A stretch of 64,000 nt of DNA from an uncultured Oscillibacter sp. (GTDB taxonomy: Bacteria > Bacillota > Clostridia > Oscillospirales > Oscillospiraceae), in assembly GCA_910578935.1 (NCBI GenBank), contig CAJTSM010000013.1, positions 1-64,000 on the forward strand. The letters run 5' to 3'. The translations under genes were made by a program, and so were the position numbers. The notes under the pieces are model-generated. The model did no database searches. It was not told the DNA's origin and worked only from the letters and a program-made list of their open reading frames with translations. How positions within the stretch are numbered: position 1 is the first letter of the stretch; the number at the start of each line of letters is the position of its first letter. Below are positions 54,904 to 62,522 of the stretch, piece after piece.

Positions 54904-56757
54904 CTATGGATTTTCACCCCAGTACTGGATACTCCACAGCCATATGTCCGACTGGAGAGAGAAGATTTTAAGTTTCCCGTCTTCCCCCCGATTGAACCAC
55001 ATCGTCCCGTCCAGCGCTGAGGCAAGGCCGCCTGAGCCGTCCAGAACGGGCTCCGGGTCCGCCCGGAGATCCGATGCCAGGGTCCCCCGGCCATTGCCTC
55101 CGATGGTTTCGTCATAGTGCTCCAGAAACTCCTCCGCCGTGTTGACGGCCCACTCTTCGCCGGCGGCCGTCACCTTGGCGGGATAGGCGAGAAGGTTCGC
55201 GATCTCCTCTTGTTCCCCGGCGTCAATCAGATCCGCCAGGTTGAGGATAAACGCCCGGCTCTCATCCAGGGAGAGGGCCGCGTACGGCTCCTCCTCCCCG
55301 GCGTCCTGGGTAATTTCGCCGCTGCCTACGGCCCGAACGGCAGCTTGGTCCGTCTGAATGGTAAAGACCCGGATGACCCCGTCCTCCACCAGACCGAACC
55401 ACACGGCCCCGTCCGCCACGGAGGCAAGGCCGCTGCCGTCGCTGAAGATCTGGAACTCCGCCGGGGCTGGCTCCCAGGTCATGGCTGTGGAGAGGCCCAG
55501 GCGGTTCTGCCCGATCACCTCTTCGTAGTAGGGGAGGAATTCCTCCGCCGAGCGCACGGTGAAAGTCCCGGCGCTCACTTCCACCTGGGCGGGATAAACC
55601 AGCAGATCCGCCACTTCCTCTTTCCGCCTGTCCTCAATCCGCTCCGCCAGCAGGAGAATAAACTCCCGGGCCGCGTCGCTCTGGATGCCCGTCCGGGTAT
55701 ACAGCGGGTCCTGGGACTCCGAAGGCAGGGTTTCCAGGGGCTGGCTTTGCAGCTCCTCCATGCAGCGGTCGTTGGCCACTAAGATGGCGTCCAGGTCCGG
55801 CTCCCGTACCGGCGTCAGGGCCGAGTAGCGGAAACTGTCCGCCAAGGCCTCCAGCTCCTCCCGGCCGATGGCGCCGCTGGAGAAGGTGTCGTCCCCCTGC
55901 TGCCCCGTCAGCACGTTCACCAGGATGAAGCTGTCCCCCAGGTCCGCCAGGATGAGGGACCGGTTCCAGGCCCCCAGGCCCAGGGTGACGGGGGTGCCGT
56001 CGGCGGTCTGATAGCCCCATTCCTCGAAATCGCTCAGGTCCCCGATGTTCAGGGCCACGTCGTCAAAGGTCCCCTTGACGGAGCGGCTGAACTGGTACTC
56101 AATGGTCCCGTAGCCCTTCAGCTCTCCGGCCCCCAGCTCCGCGTCGCCGTCAAAGCGGAAGGTGCCGTTTTCGTAGATGTAGCCGGAGTAAGGGGTGACG
56201 TTCTCCCCGCAGAAATCCCCCACGGCCACGGTCCAGGTTTCCGGCAGGACCACCTCCATCCACTCATGGAGTTTCAAATCGTACTTGGCGATGATCTCCT
56301 CCAGCTTGTCGGCCATCTCCTGGGTATAGACCAAGTAGAAGCCGTAGCGGTCCTCAAAGCCCGTGGGCTCGTTGCCGATTTTTGCGATGATGGACCCGTC
56401 CGGGTCATAACTCTCCTGGAAGGCCTCCCACTCCGCCAGGGCCCGGCTCTCGGGGGTATCCCCCCAGCCGGAGAGGCTGATGAAGTCCTTGAACTCCTTC
56501 TCCCCGGGGATCACGACCCCGTTTTCGTCCGTCACGTACACGCTTCCCTTCTCCGGCAGCAGCACATCCCGCAGGCCGAAGAAGTTCGCCGCCACCGCCA
56601 GGGCGGACAGGGCCGCCAGCAAGGCGATTGCCGCCGCTAAAGCCGCCAGCCATTTTAGACTCTTTCCTCGTCTCGCCATCTCATAATCCTCCCACCGGAT
56701 TTTTCTGCCTCCCTGGACCTGGGAGAAGGTTTCCTGGTAAAATTCCCGGTTACTCAT
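54904..56757 (-). CDS. Large membrane protein, putative anti-sigma partner
   Basis: 617-residue protein: about 30 N-terminal cytoplasmic residues, one transmembrane helix at about 36-58 (LAALAAAIALLAALSALAVAANFF), and about 550 extracytoplasmic residues. The outer part contains two related segments (about 370-480 and 500-600), each with the pattern AREFILLLAERIE..EEVADLLVYPAQV and, later, DGTMWFNRGEDGKLKIFS, suggesting tandem domains. It overlaps the ECF sigma gene by 8 bases, the position of anti-sigma factors. No zinc-binding anti-sigma motif is visible. Role inferred from context. Confidence 0.7.
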   Translation of the reverse strand: MSNREFYQETFSQVQGGRKIRWEDYEMARRGKSLKWLAALAAAIALLAALSALAVAANFFGLRDVLLPEKGSVYVTDENGVVIPGEKEFKDFISLSGWGDTPESRALAEWEAFQESYDPDGSIIAKIGNEPTGFEDRYGFYLVYTQEMADKLEEIIAKYDLKLHEWMEVVLPETWTVAVGDFCGENVTPYSGYIYENGTFRFDGDAELGAGELKGYGTIEYQFSRSVKGTFDDVALNIGDLSDFEEWGYQTADGTPVTLGLGAWNRSLILADLGDSFILVNVLTGQQGDDTFSSGAIGREELEALADSFRYSALTPVREPDLDAILVANDRCMEELQSQPLETLPSESQDPLYTRTGIQSDAAREFILLLAERIEDRRKEEVADLLVYPAQVEVSAGTFTVRSAEEFLPYYEEVIGQNRLGLSTAMTWEPAPAEFQIFSDGSGLASVADGAVWFGLVEDGVIRVFTIQTDQAAVRAVGSGEITQDAGEEEPYAALSLDESRAFILNLADLIDAGEQEEIANLLAYPAKVTAAGEEWAVNTAEEFLEHYDETIGGNGRGTLASDLRADPEPVLDGSGGLASALDGTMWFNRGEDGKLKIFSLQSDIWLWSIQYWGENP

Positions 56758-57232
56758 CCTGCCAGTCCTCCCCCAATCGTTCTCTCAGCCGCCGCCTCGC
56801 CCGGGCCAGCCGGGTGGTCACTGTGGAATCCCCCACCCCCAGCAGCTCTCCGATCTCCCGGACGCTGAGCTCCTCATAGTAAAAAAGGTTCAGCACCGTC
56901 CGGTATTTTTCCGGCAGGGCCATGACCTCCCGGTACAGCGCCGCCTGTTCGGGCTGGTCGAATACCGGGGTTTCCGGCAGCGATTCCAGGGACACCCGCC
57001 GTTTCCGCCAGGGGCTTTTCAGCAGGTCCCGGCAGCAGTTCACCGCCACCCGCAGCAGCCAGCGCCGCAGATGTTCATCCCCTTCAAAAGTTCCCCGGTA
57101 TTGGAATAGGCGCAGGAATACCTCCTGCACGGCGTCGTCCGCGTCCTGGGAACTGCCCAGGGCGTGGAGCGCCATGCGGTATACCATCGCCTGGTGCCGC
57201 TCGACGGCGGCGGTAAAGCGGGCCTTGTCCAT
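56750..57232 (-). CDS. ECF-type RNA polymerase sigma factor
   Basis: 160-residue sigma factor with region 2 (RHQAMVYRMALHALGSSQDADDAVQEVFLRLF, about 12-45) and region 4 (LPEKYRTVLNLFYYEELSVREIGELLGVGDSTVTTRLARARRRLRERL, about 105-155), and no region 3 or 1.1, so it is of the extracytoplasmic function class. The start is the ATG with GAGGA upstream. It precedes the membrane partner by an overlap. A TGAGAC / CGTA pair at 57303-57277 could be an autoregulated promoter. Confidence 0.9.
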   Translation of the reverse strand: MDKARFTAAVERHQAMVYRMALHALGSSQDADDAVQEVFLRLFQYRGTFEGDEHLRRWLLRVAVNCCRDLLKSPWRKRRVSLESLPETPVFDQPEQAALYREVMALPEKYRTVLNLFYYEELSVREIGELLGVGDSTVTTRLARARRRLRERLGEDWQDE

Positions 57233-57276
57233 ATGTCGTCCTCGTTCATTGGTGTTGGGAGTACTCTCACTGATTG

Positions 57277-57303
57277 TACGACGGGGAGGGAGGCTTTGTC
57301 TCA
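57277..57303 (-). promoter_or_regulatory. Candidate ECF-dependent promoter
   Basis: Minus strand TGAGAC (57303-57298) and CGTA (57280-57277) are 17 bases apart, similar to ECF consensus (TGAAAC, about 16, CGTA). It lies 45-70 bases before the sigma gene. Tentative. Confidence 0.4.
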
Positions 57304-57439
57304 GCTTTTTGAAAATTTTGAAAAAATTCACCATGCCTTTGGCAGGGCGTGATATAGTCAGCATGGTTGAAAAGAAGAAACTACTTCTTTTTAACCGGTG
57401 AACCTTCGATTTACCAAGACGCAAAGCGCCTATGCGTTT

Positions 57440-57545
57440 CCTGTGAGATCAGACACAAAAAGCCGCTTATGCGGCTTACGGCGCTGTACACCAGCGCCGC
57501 GCCGAAAAAAAATCCTTCGGAGTCTTTTCAACCGCGCCGGCTATA
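57440..57545. repeat. Dispersed repeat R3, copy 3
   Basis: CAGCGCCGCGCCGAAAAAA at 57492-57510 followed by TCCTTCGGAGTC matches 2292-2315. A GGTTGAAAAGAAG / CTTCTTTTTAACC hairpin lies at 57363-57396. No gene seen in 57304-57580. Confidence 0.55.
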
Positions 57546-57580
57546 AGATCAAACCCATCTTTAGGAACGGAGGCATGGTT

Positions 57581-58246
57581 ATGACCATCCAAGAAGCCAT
57601 GCGGACCCGCCATACGGTCCGCCGCTATACGAACCGGAAACTTCCCGGGGAAGTTCTGAAACAGCTCCATGAGCGGGTCCGGAAAAACAACGCCGAGCAC
57701 GGCTTGGCCATGAGCCTGGTGACAGAGAACTCCGATGCTTTTGGCCCAGCCCTCCGGCTCTTTCTGGCCAAGGGGGTCCGCAACTATGTCATCCTGGCCG
57801 GAAAGGAAGGCCCGGGCCTGGATGAACGTCTGGGGTACTGCGGGGCGGACGTGATGCTCTTTGCCCAAACCCTGGGTTTAAACTCCTGGTGGGTAGGGGG
57901 GACCTACCGCCGGAGGGGCCTCCAAAAAAACGCCGCTCCGGAGGCGGAAAAAATTCTGGGCCTGCTTGCCGTGGGCTACGGCGCCACCCAGGGCGTGCCC
58001 CACAAGTCCAAACGGCCGGAGGACGTCGCATCTTATCGCGGCGAAGCGCCGGAGTGGTTCTCCCGGGGCGTGGAGGCTGTTCTTCTGGCCCCCACCGCGC
58101 TGAACCGGCAAGCGTTCGCTCTCCAAGGGGAGGGGCGAAGGGTTTCCATGCGCTGTGATAGCGGTGTATTCTCCGGCGTGGATTTGGGCATCGGAAAGTA
58201 TCACTTTGAAATGGGAGCGGGGAGGGAAAACTTTGACTGGGCCTGA
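57581..58246 (+). CDS. Nitroreductase family protein
   Basis: 221-residue FMN-dependent oxidoreductase of the nitroreductase fold: TRHTVRRYTNRKLPGEVL at the start, GPGLDERLGYCGADVMLFAQTLGLNSWWVGG in the middle and GYGATQGVPHKSKRPEDV near 155. The second half is somewhat shorter than classic NfsA/NfsB and ends with an unusual FEMGAGRENFDWA tail. The start is ATG 57581, with GGAGG 7 bases upstream; ATG 57575 is too close. Substrate unknown. Confidence 0.85.
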   Translation: MTIQEAMRTRHTVRRYTNRKLPGEVLKQLHERVRKNNAEHGLAMSLVTENSDAFGPALRLFLAKGVRNYVILAGKEGPGLDERLGYCGADVMLFAQTLGLNSWWVGGTYRRRGLQKNAAPEAEKILGLLAVGYGATQGVPHKSKRPEDVASYRGEAPEWFSRGVEAVLLAPTALNRQAFALQGEGRRVSMRCDSGVFSGVDLGIGKYHFEMGAGRENFDWA

Positions 58247-58263
58247 CCGGCAGAGAGGGAAAA

Positions 58264-58292
58264 GGGCCCGCCGTAGCCGGCGGGCCCTTTTT
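58264..58292. terminator. Bidirectional terminator
   Basis: GGGCCCGCCG / CGGCGGGCCC with TAGC loop, flanked by A and T runs, between the nitroreductase and queT. Confidence 0.9.
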
Positions 58293-58301
58293 CTCTTCGT
58301 C

Positions 58302-58817
58302 TCAGCGGTCTTCCGGCTGACTCCGGACTCCCAAAGTCTTCCCCAGCATGTTTGCCAGGGGCACGCCCAGAAGATAGCACGCCGCCACTTCTCCCAGGCC
58401 CACAGTCAGAGCGCTGAGGCCATAGGCGGGCCAAAACGCCCCTTCGCCGCTTTGAACGGTAAACCAGGCGATTTCAGCCCCTACGATTACCGCGTTGCAG
58501 ACCACCGGCGGCAGAGCCGCCAGATATAAATTGGGCATTCTCCGGCTCCACAGGGCCGCCAGCAGCGTTGCCAAGGTGCCGAATACCCAGTCCAGCATAA
58601 TGGGAGAACCCAGCAAATTCGCCAGAAAACAGCCAACCGCCAAGCCGGGAATCGCCTCCGGGAACAGGAAGGGCAGCACTGTCAAGGCCTCTGCCGCCCG
58701 GAATTGGACGCCCATGTACTGGGGAATCGGCAAAATCAGGGTAGCCGCCGCATAGATGGCGGCGGTCAGGCCGGCCAGGGCCAGCCTCCGGGTACTGAAA
58801 CGGTCTTTGGACATCAT
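58302..58817 (-). CDS. queT: QueT-type queuosine precursor transporter
   Basis: 171-residue membrane protein of the QueT/COG4708 family, with about five helices: ALAGLTAAIYAAATLILP, AEALTVLPFLFPEAIPGLAVGCFLANLLGSPIMLDWVFGTLATLLAALW. It imports queuine precursors such as preQ1. The start is ATG 58817 (MMSKDRF) with GGAGG upstream. A structured leader with two competing hairpins and a ribosome-site pairing precedes it, and it has a near-consensus promoter. Divergent from LacI. Confidence 0.88.
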   Translation of the reverse strand: MMSKDRFSTRRLALAGLTAAIYAAATLILPIPQYMGVQFRAAEALTVLPFLFPEAIPGLAVGCFLANLLGSPIMLDWVFGTLATLLAALWSRRMPNLYLAALPPVVCNAVIVGAEIAWFTVQSGEGAFWPAYGLSALTVGLGEVAACYLLGVPLANMLGKTLGVRSQPEDR

Positions 58818-58877
58818 GAAATTCCTCCATTTTTTTAGTCTGCCCAATGGGGCGGGCAGGGTGATGGCACCTGCCGC
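58818..58877 (-). promoter_or_regulatory. Candidate preQ1-type leader pseudoknot
   Basis: In the short leader, minus-strand GGCAGG can pair with CCTGCC, and the overlapping CTGCCC can instead pair with GGGCAG, so two hairpins compete. The second hairpin's loop, CCATT, is complementary to AATGG, which overlaps the ribosome site AATGGAGG. This loop-to-SD pseudoknot with an A-rich stretch is the preQ1 riboswitch style, but it does not match the conserved preQ1-I core, so the class is uncertain. Confidence 0.5.
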
Positions 58878-58882
58878 GGACG

Positions 58883-58911
58883 AGTATACCACAGGGCGAA
58901 TGAAATGGCAA
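58883..58911 (-). promoter_or_regulatory. Promoter of queT
   Basis: TTGCCA (58911-58906) and TATACT (58888-58883) on the minus strand, 17 bases apart. Confidence 0.8.
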
Positions 58912-58934
58912 GGGTAAAATTTCCTGTCAAAAAA

Positions 58935-58975
58935 CGTCAAAAACGCTTGACGAAAATCAAAACCTGTCCTATACT
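58935..58975 (+). promoter_or_regulatory. LacI promoter with overlapping palindrome
   Basis: TTGACG at 58947-58952 and TATACT at 58970-58975, 17 bases apart. CGTCAA (58935-58940) and TTGACG (58947-58952) form an inverted repeat over the -35, suggesting autoregulation. Confidence 0.7.
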
Positions 58976-59031
58976 ACTAAAGTTAAGAATTTGCGCAAAC
59001 AGAATCTTTTGTTACGTAAAGGAATTACCCT

Positions 59032-60027
59032 ATGAAAGTCACCATCAGCGACGTGGCCCGAATGGCGGGGGTTTCCACCGCCACGGTTTCCCACACCATT
59101 AACAACACCCGCTATGTTTCCGGGGACACCAAGGAAAAAGTCTACCGGGCCATCCGGCAGCTTGGCTATACTCCCGACGCCTCCGCCCGGAGCTTTCGTA
59201 CCGGGAAAAAGAAAACCGTGGGCTTTATCGTTCCCGATATTTCCAACAAGTTTTTCGGCACCATTATAGAGTCGGCGGAAAACTATCTCTCCGCTCAAGG
59301 TTATCACCTCATTATCGCCAACACCAAAGAGAACATGGACCGGGAGGAAACAAATCTCCGCCTCCTCACCGCAGGCCTGGTAGACGGTCTTCTGGTGGCC
59401 AGTACCATGGATGATTTTCAGCGGTTGGAAAGTTTGATTCCCGCCGGATTTCCGGTAGTGTTGGTGGACCGAACTTTCGACAGCCAGAAATACTCCTCCG
59501 TTTCTGTCTCCAACTTTCAGCCGATCTACCGCAGCGTCTGCCGCTTGGCCGGACAGGGAAAGCGGCGGATCGGCATTATCGGCGGCCTGCCCCGGCTCTC
59601 CACCACGAAGGAGCGGATTGCCGCCTATCAGGCCGCTGTGGCGGACTGCGGCCTGGCCCAGGATGAGGCGCTGGTCCGTTACGGAGACTCTATGGAAGAC
59701 AGCGCCCCGTTTTGCCTGAATCAGCTCTTGGACCAGCACTGCGACGCGATTCTGGTCTGCCAGGGATTGATGGCTTCCGTCACCATCGCCTATCTTCGGG
59801 GAAAGGGCATACAGCCTCACCAGGATCTGGAGGTCGTCAGCTTCGTGGACTATGACACTCATGCCTATGAGTTTTACTATAATCAGGTGGACCGTATTAT
59901 TCAGCCGGTGGAAGAACTGGGCCGCGCCGCCGGCGAGCAGATTCTTCTCCGGGTGGAAAAACCCGACGCGCCCGTGCAGGAACGGGTACTGACTTCGGTC
60001 TACCGGCCCTGCGGGGAGCAGGAATAA
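59032..60027 (+). CDS. LacI family transcriptional regulator
   Basis: 331-residue repressor. HTH at 1-50 (VTISDVARMAGVSTATVSHTINNTRYVSGDTKEKVYRAI) with the hinge helix, then a periplasmic-binding-protein fold (GFIVPDISNKFFGTIIESAENYLSAQGYHLIIANTKENMDREE) for a sugar or small metabolite. No sugar operon adjoins it, so its targets lie elsewhere or include its own promoter. An operator-like site with a central CG at 5477 is the same style but differs from the palindrome here. Confidence 0.92.
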   Translation: MKVTISDVARMAGVSTATVSHTINNTRYVSGDTKEKVYRAIRQLGYTPDASARSFRTGKKKTVGFIVPDISNKFFGTIIESAENYLSAQGYHLIIANTKENMDREETNLRLLTAGLVDGLLVASTMDDFQRLESLIPAGFPVVLVDRTFDSQKYSSVSVSNFQPIYRSVCRLAGQGKRRIGIIGGLPRLSTTKERIAAYQAAVADCGLAQDEALVRYGDSMEDSAPFCLNQLLDQHCDAILVCQGLMASVTIAYLRGKGIQPHQDLEVVSFVDYDTHAYEFYYNQVDRIIQPVEELGRAAGEQILLRVEKPDAPVQERVLTSVYRPCGEQE

Positions 60028-60041
60028 CCGATTTGTGAAAA

Positions 60042-60068
60042 GGACGCCGGGGCAGTGCCCCGGCGTCC
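60042..60068. terminator. Hairpin between LacI and XRE genes
   Basis: 12-bp perfect stem GGACGCCGGGGC / GCCCCGGCGTCC with AGT loop. T-runs are weak on both sides. Confidence 0.6.
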
Positions 60069-60070
60069 CG

Positions 60071-60280
60071 TTATGTTTTATCATCCCGAATATACCGCAT
60101 GATATCCCCTACCTCACAGTCCAGTATTTTGCAAAACATCTCAATGGTGTGGGTGCTGACGCTCTCGTTTCGTTTCAGCCGGGTGATCTGCCCGGGGCTT
60201 ACATTGTGCTTCTTTATCAGGGCATATTGGGATATCCCCTTTTCCTTCATCACATTCCACAAATTATCATAGGAAATCAT
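60071..60280 (-). CDS. XRE/Cro-type helix-turn-helix regulator
   Basis: 69-residue single-domain repressor of the Cro/C1 type; recognition region about 15-55 (KGISQYALIKKHNVSPGQITRLKRNESVSTHTIEMFCKILDCEVGDIM). The start is ATG 60280, which matches the family start; TTG 60289 is the alternative. It is divergent from the membrane protein at 60380 across an AT-rich gap with a perfect 12-bp palindrome, so the two are probably a regulator and target pair. Confidence 0.88.
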   Translation of the reverse strand: MISYDNLWNVMKEKGISQYALIKKHNVSPGQITRLKRNESVSTHTIEMFCKILDCEVGDIMRYIRDDKT

Positions 60281-60330
60281 AACATTCAAGCCTCACTTTC
60301 TACTTGAATGTTAATCAAAAACGGTATATA

Positions 60331-60360
60331 ATAATATTAACCAATATCGGTTAATATTAT
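60331..60360. promoter_or_regulatory. Perfect 12-bp operator palindrome
   Basis: ATAATATTAACC (60331-60342) and GGTTAATATTAT (60349-60360) are exact inverted repeats around AATATC. The palindrome lies between divergent XRE and membrane protein genes and covers probable -10 sequences, so it is a candidate XRE operator. Confidence 0.75.
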
Positions 60361-60379
60361 TTAAAACGGAGGGGATGAA

Positions 60380-61102
60380 GTGGGAGCGCTGCTTACACTC
60401 ATGGGGGCCGTCAGCTTTGTTGGCTACCTGATTTGGCTGGTGGTCCGCGTCAGAAACTGGGACTCCAAAATTCCGCCGGTGATTGGGATGTTTTTGGGCC
60501 TGGTTATGCTTCTGGGCGGGCTGGCGTGGATGCAGGAGGCGGACCGGCCGGGGGAAAATGGGTCGAAAGGTGTGAGCGCTGAACAGGACGCGCCAAAAGA
60601 AGAGACGGACGCCACTCCGGACGGTGCGGACTCCTCCGATGACAGCCAGGGGACTTGGTATGTCGATTATTACCTGGACGATTTCCAACAGCCTACCGGC
60701 GAGTGGTATATTACGGCCCCCGCGTTTCCCGGAACCTTTAACTTTCACACCACCCGGAATGCGGAGCTCACTGTCGAAGTCCGGGTAAACTGCTATGGTG
60801 AAATCGCGTTCCTCCTGTACCGGTATGGCAAAAATCTGGAAGAGAGCATCGGGGCCGAACAGTATTATATCACCATGCGGACCTCCGATGGGACCGACTA
60901 TGAGATGACCGGTACGCTGTATGAAAGCGATCATCATTTGTGTATTGACGAAGAGTATAAAAGCATCGTGCTGGAGACTATGCGAAACGGCGGGACGATC
61001 CATTTCTACGTTGAGTATTCGCGGTTCCAGGGCACCAATTTTTTGTTCTCCATTGATACAGATGGCTTTAACGACGTATATCAGGCCCAGACCGGAGGCT
61101 GA
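60380..61102 (+). CDS. Hypothetical membrane-anchored protein
   Basis: Unrecognised 240-residue protein: two helices (about 1-25 and 33-52), an acidic linker (about 60-90) and a beta-rich outer domain (about 95-240; DYYLDDFQQPTGEWYIT, FNFHTTRNAELTVEV, GTIHFYVEYSRFQGTNFLFSI). The start is GTG 60380 with GGAGGGG about 9 bases upstream. Divergent XRE gene and the shared palindrome suggest it is controlled by that repressor. A terminator-like hairpin for the opposite strand follows at 61121. Confidence 0.7.
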   Translation: MGALLTLMGAVSFVGYLIWLVVRVRNWDSKIPPVIGMFLGLVMLLGGLAWMQEADRPGENGSKGVSAEQDAPKEETDATPDGADSSDDSQGTWYVDYYLDDFQQPTGEWYITAPAFPGTFNFHTTRNAELTVEVRVNCYGEIAFLLYRYGKNLEESIGAEQYYITMRTSDGTDYEMTGTLYESDHHLCIDEEYKSIVLETMRNGGTIHFYVEYSRFQGTNFLFSIDTDGFNDVYQAQTGG

Positions 61103-61120
61103 CCCGGCGGAAAGTAAAAA

Positions 61121-61146
61121 GAGGGCGGAGCCGAAGCTCCGCCCTC
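61121..61146 (-). terminator. Terminator of the rubredoxin gene
   Basis: GAGGGCGGAGC / GCTCCGCCCTC with CGAA loop; on the minus strand followed by TTTTTAC. Confidence 0.9.
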
Positions 61147-61156
61147 CCTTATGTGC

Positions 61157-61312
61157 TTATTCCTTCTCGAACACGTCCTTGCCCATCTCGCAGATGGGGC
61201 AGACCCAGCTCTCGGGGACCTGATCCCAGGGGGTGCCGGGGGCCACGCCGTTGTCGGGATCTCCCACGGCGGGGTCATAGACGTACCCGCAGGGGCATAC
61301 GTATTTATCCAT
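61157..61312 (-). CDS. Rubredoxin
   Basis: 51-residue rubredoxin, a one-iron electron carrier that supplies rubrerythrin-type peroxidases. DPAVGDPDNGVAPGTPW and WVCPICEMGKDVFE are diagnostic. The first metal knuckle reads YVCPCGY, i.e. Cys-Pro-Cys, one residue shorter than the usual CxxC; the second knuckle CPIC is normal. The start ATG has GAGGACGAA upstream. Too short for many ORF cut-offs. It lies 126 bases after the reverse rubrerythrin gene in the same direction. Confidence 0.88.
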   Translation of the reverse strand: MDKYVCPCGYVYDPAVGDPDNGVAPGTPWDQVPESWVCPICEMGKDVFEKE

Positions 61313-61438
61313 TTCGTCCTCACAATCTTCGTATCACTCGCCTCCACCCAAGGGTGAAGGCTCACTCACTACGATGCTCGTCCTCTCCCCATCGCAAACG
61401 CTTCGCTGGTTTGCGCCGGGGGCCCCGTTTGGGGATTC

Positions 61439-62005
61439 TTACTTGAAGAACCGCTCCAGCAGGCCCTTAAAGGCCTTGCCGTGACGGGCCTCATCCCGGG
61501 CCATCTCGTGGACGGTGTCGTGGATGGCGTCCAGGTTGTACTGTTTGGCCAGCTTCGCCAGGGCGAACTTGCCGGCGGTGGCGCCGTTTTCGGCCTCCAC
61601 CCGCATCTCCAGGTTCTTCTTGGTGCTGGTGGTCACCACGTCGCCCAGGAGCTCGGCAAACTTGGCGGCGTGCTCCGCCTCTTCATAGGCGGCCTTTTCC
61701 CAGTACAGGCCGATTTCGGGATAGCCCTCGCGATGGGCCACACGGGCCATAGCCAGATACATGCCCACTTCGGTGCACTCGCCGGTAAAGTTGGCGTTCA
61801 GGCCGTCGATGATCTCTTTCTGCACCTCGGCGGGAACATCCGCGCCAAAGGTCTTGCCAACGCCCACCACATGCTCGGCGGCCCAAGTCATGTCAGCGCC
61901 CTGCTCCTTGAACTTCGCGCCGGGAACACCGCACTGGGGGCACTTCTCAGGGGCCGTGTCACCCTCATGAACATAACCGCAGACAGGGCAAACCCATTTC
62001 TTCAT
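61439..62005 (-). CDS. Reverse rubrerythrin (NADH peroxidase type)
   Basis: 188-residue rubrerythrin with the rubredoxin domain at the N terminus (MKKWVCPVCGYVHEGDTAPEKCPQCGVPG), the reverse arrangement found in clostridia. The di-iron four-helix bundle follows (about 45-188), with EVGMYLAMARVAHREGYPEIGLYWEKAAYEEAEHAAKFAE and HEMARDEARHG carrying Glu/His ligands. It reduces hydrogen peroxide with electrons from NADH via rubredoxin, encoded next door. AGGAGG precedes the ATG. Confidence 0.95.
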   Translation of the reverse strand: MKKWVCPVCGYVHEGDTAPEKCPQCGVPGAKFKEQGADMTWAAEHVVGVGKTFGADVPAEVQKEIIDGLNANFTGECTEVGMYLAMARVAHREGYPEIGLYWEKAAYEEAEHAAKFAELLGDVVTTSTKKNLEMRVEAENGATAGKFALAKLAKQYNLDAIHDTVHEMARDEARHGKAFKGLLERFFK

Positions 62006-62224
62006 AAAATAATCCTCCTTAGAATTTAAATCTTTGCATCCTTATTCAGGCATTGATATGAGTATATCAGGTTCCGGTAAACTTCGCTAGTTGCAAATGC
62101 TACAAAACAGAAATTTGATGGAAATTCACGGTTTATTTAAAATCCGGCGTCTCCGTGATTTTGATAAATTCCCTTGCATTTTCCCCCGGGACGGTTTAGA
62201 ATGAGAACCGGAAACATAAATGCG

Positions 62225-62309
62225 GCAGGCCGCCGGGCGCTCGCAACACCCGGCGGCCCTGTACGAGTGACCAGACCACTCAGCACAGCAGTTTCGCAAC
62301 TGCACCACG
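62225..62309 (-). ncRNA. Small RNA unit, copy 3 (most intact)
   Basis: Predicted minus-strand RNA of about 85 nt. CCCGTGGTGCAG, a short loop, CTGCTGTGCTGAGTGGTC and GTCACTCG form the shared core, ending in a 12-bp hairpin CACCCGGCGGCC / GGCCGCCGGGCG complement (62258-62228). A near-consensus promoter at 62315-62343 drives it. Class unknown to me. Confidence 0.65.
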
Positions 62310-62314
62310 GGCTT

Positions 62315-62343
62315 ATTATACCCTCTTCCACCCCCTTTTTCAA
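62315..62343 (-). promoter_or_regulatory. Promoter of the small RNA, copy 3
   Basis: TTGAAA (62343-62338) and TATAAT (62320-62315) on the minus strand, 17 bases apart. Confidence 0.82.
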
Positions 62344-62522
62344 GGGGCGTAAGCCGTGCGTCCGTATTTTCACGCGGTGCTGAGTTTTAAGGCTTGGCGC
62401 TGCGTTTGTGTTTCCGGCGGACGCATAGCCGGGCGGGGAAGGATTTGCACGCGGTCCAACAGGCTCCTGCCTGCCCGGCAAGGTCCGTTCGCCGGAAAAT
62501 TTGGTTGAGAGAGGAACTTGGC

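Larger units (their letters stand above)
62150..62480. repeat. Composite element R1, copy 3 (without the MITE-like insert)
   Basis: Homologous to 18780-18925 plus 19056-19170 of copy 1. CTTGCATTTT...CCCCGGGAC, the small RNA unit, then AAGGGGCGTAAGCCGTGCGTCC, where copies 1 and 2 have the insert between GGTGTTC and GCTGTGCGTCC. It is the uninterrupted version. The gene at 62523 begins about 40 bases beyond. Confidence 0.75.
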
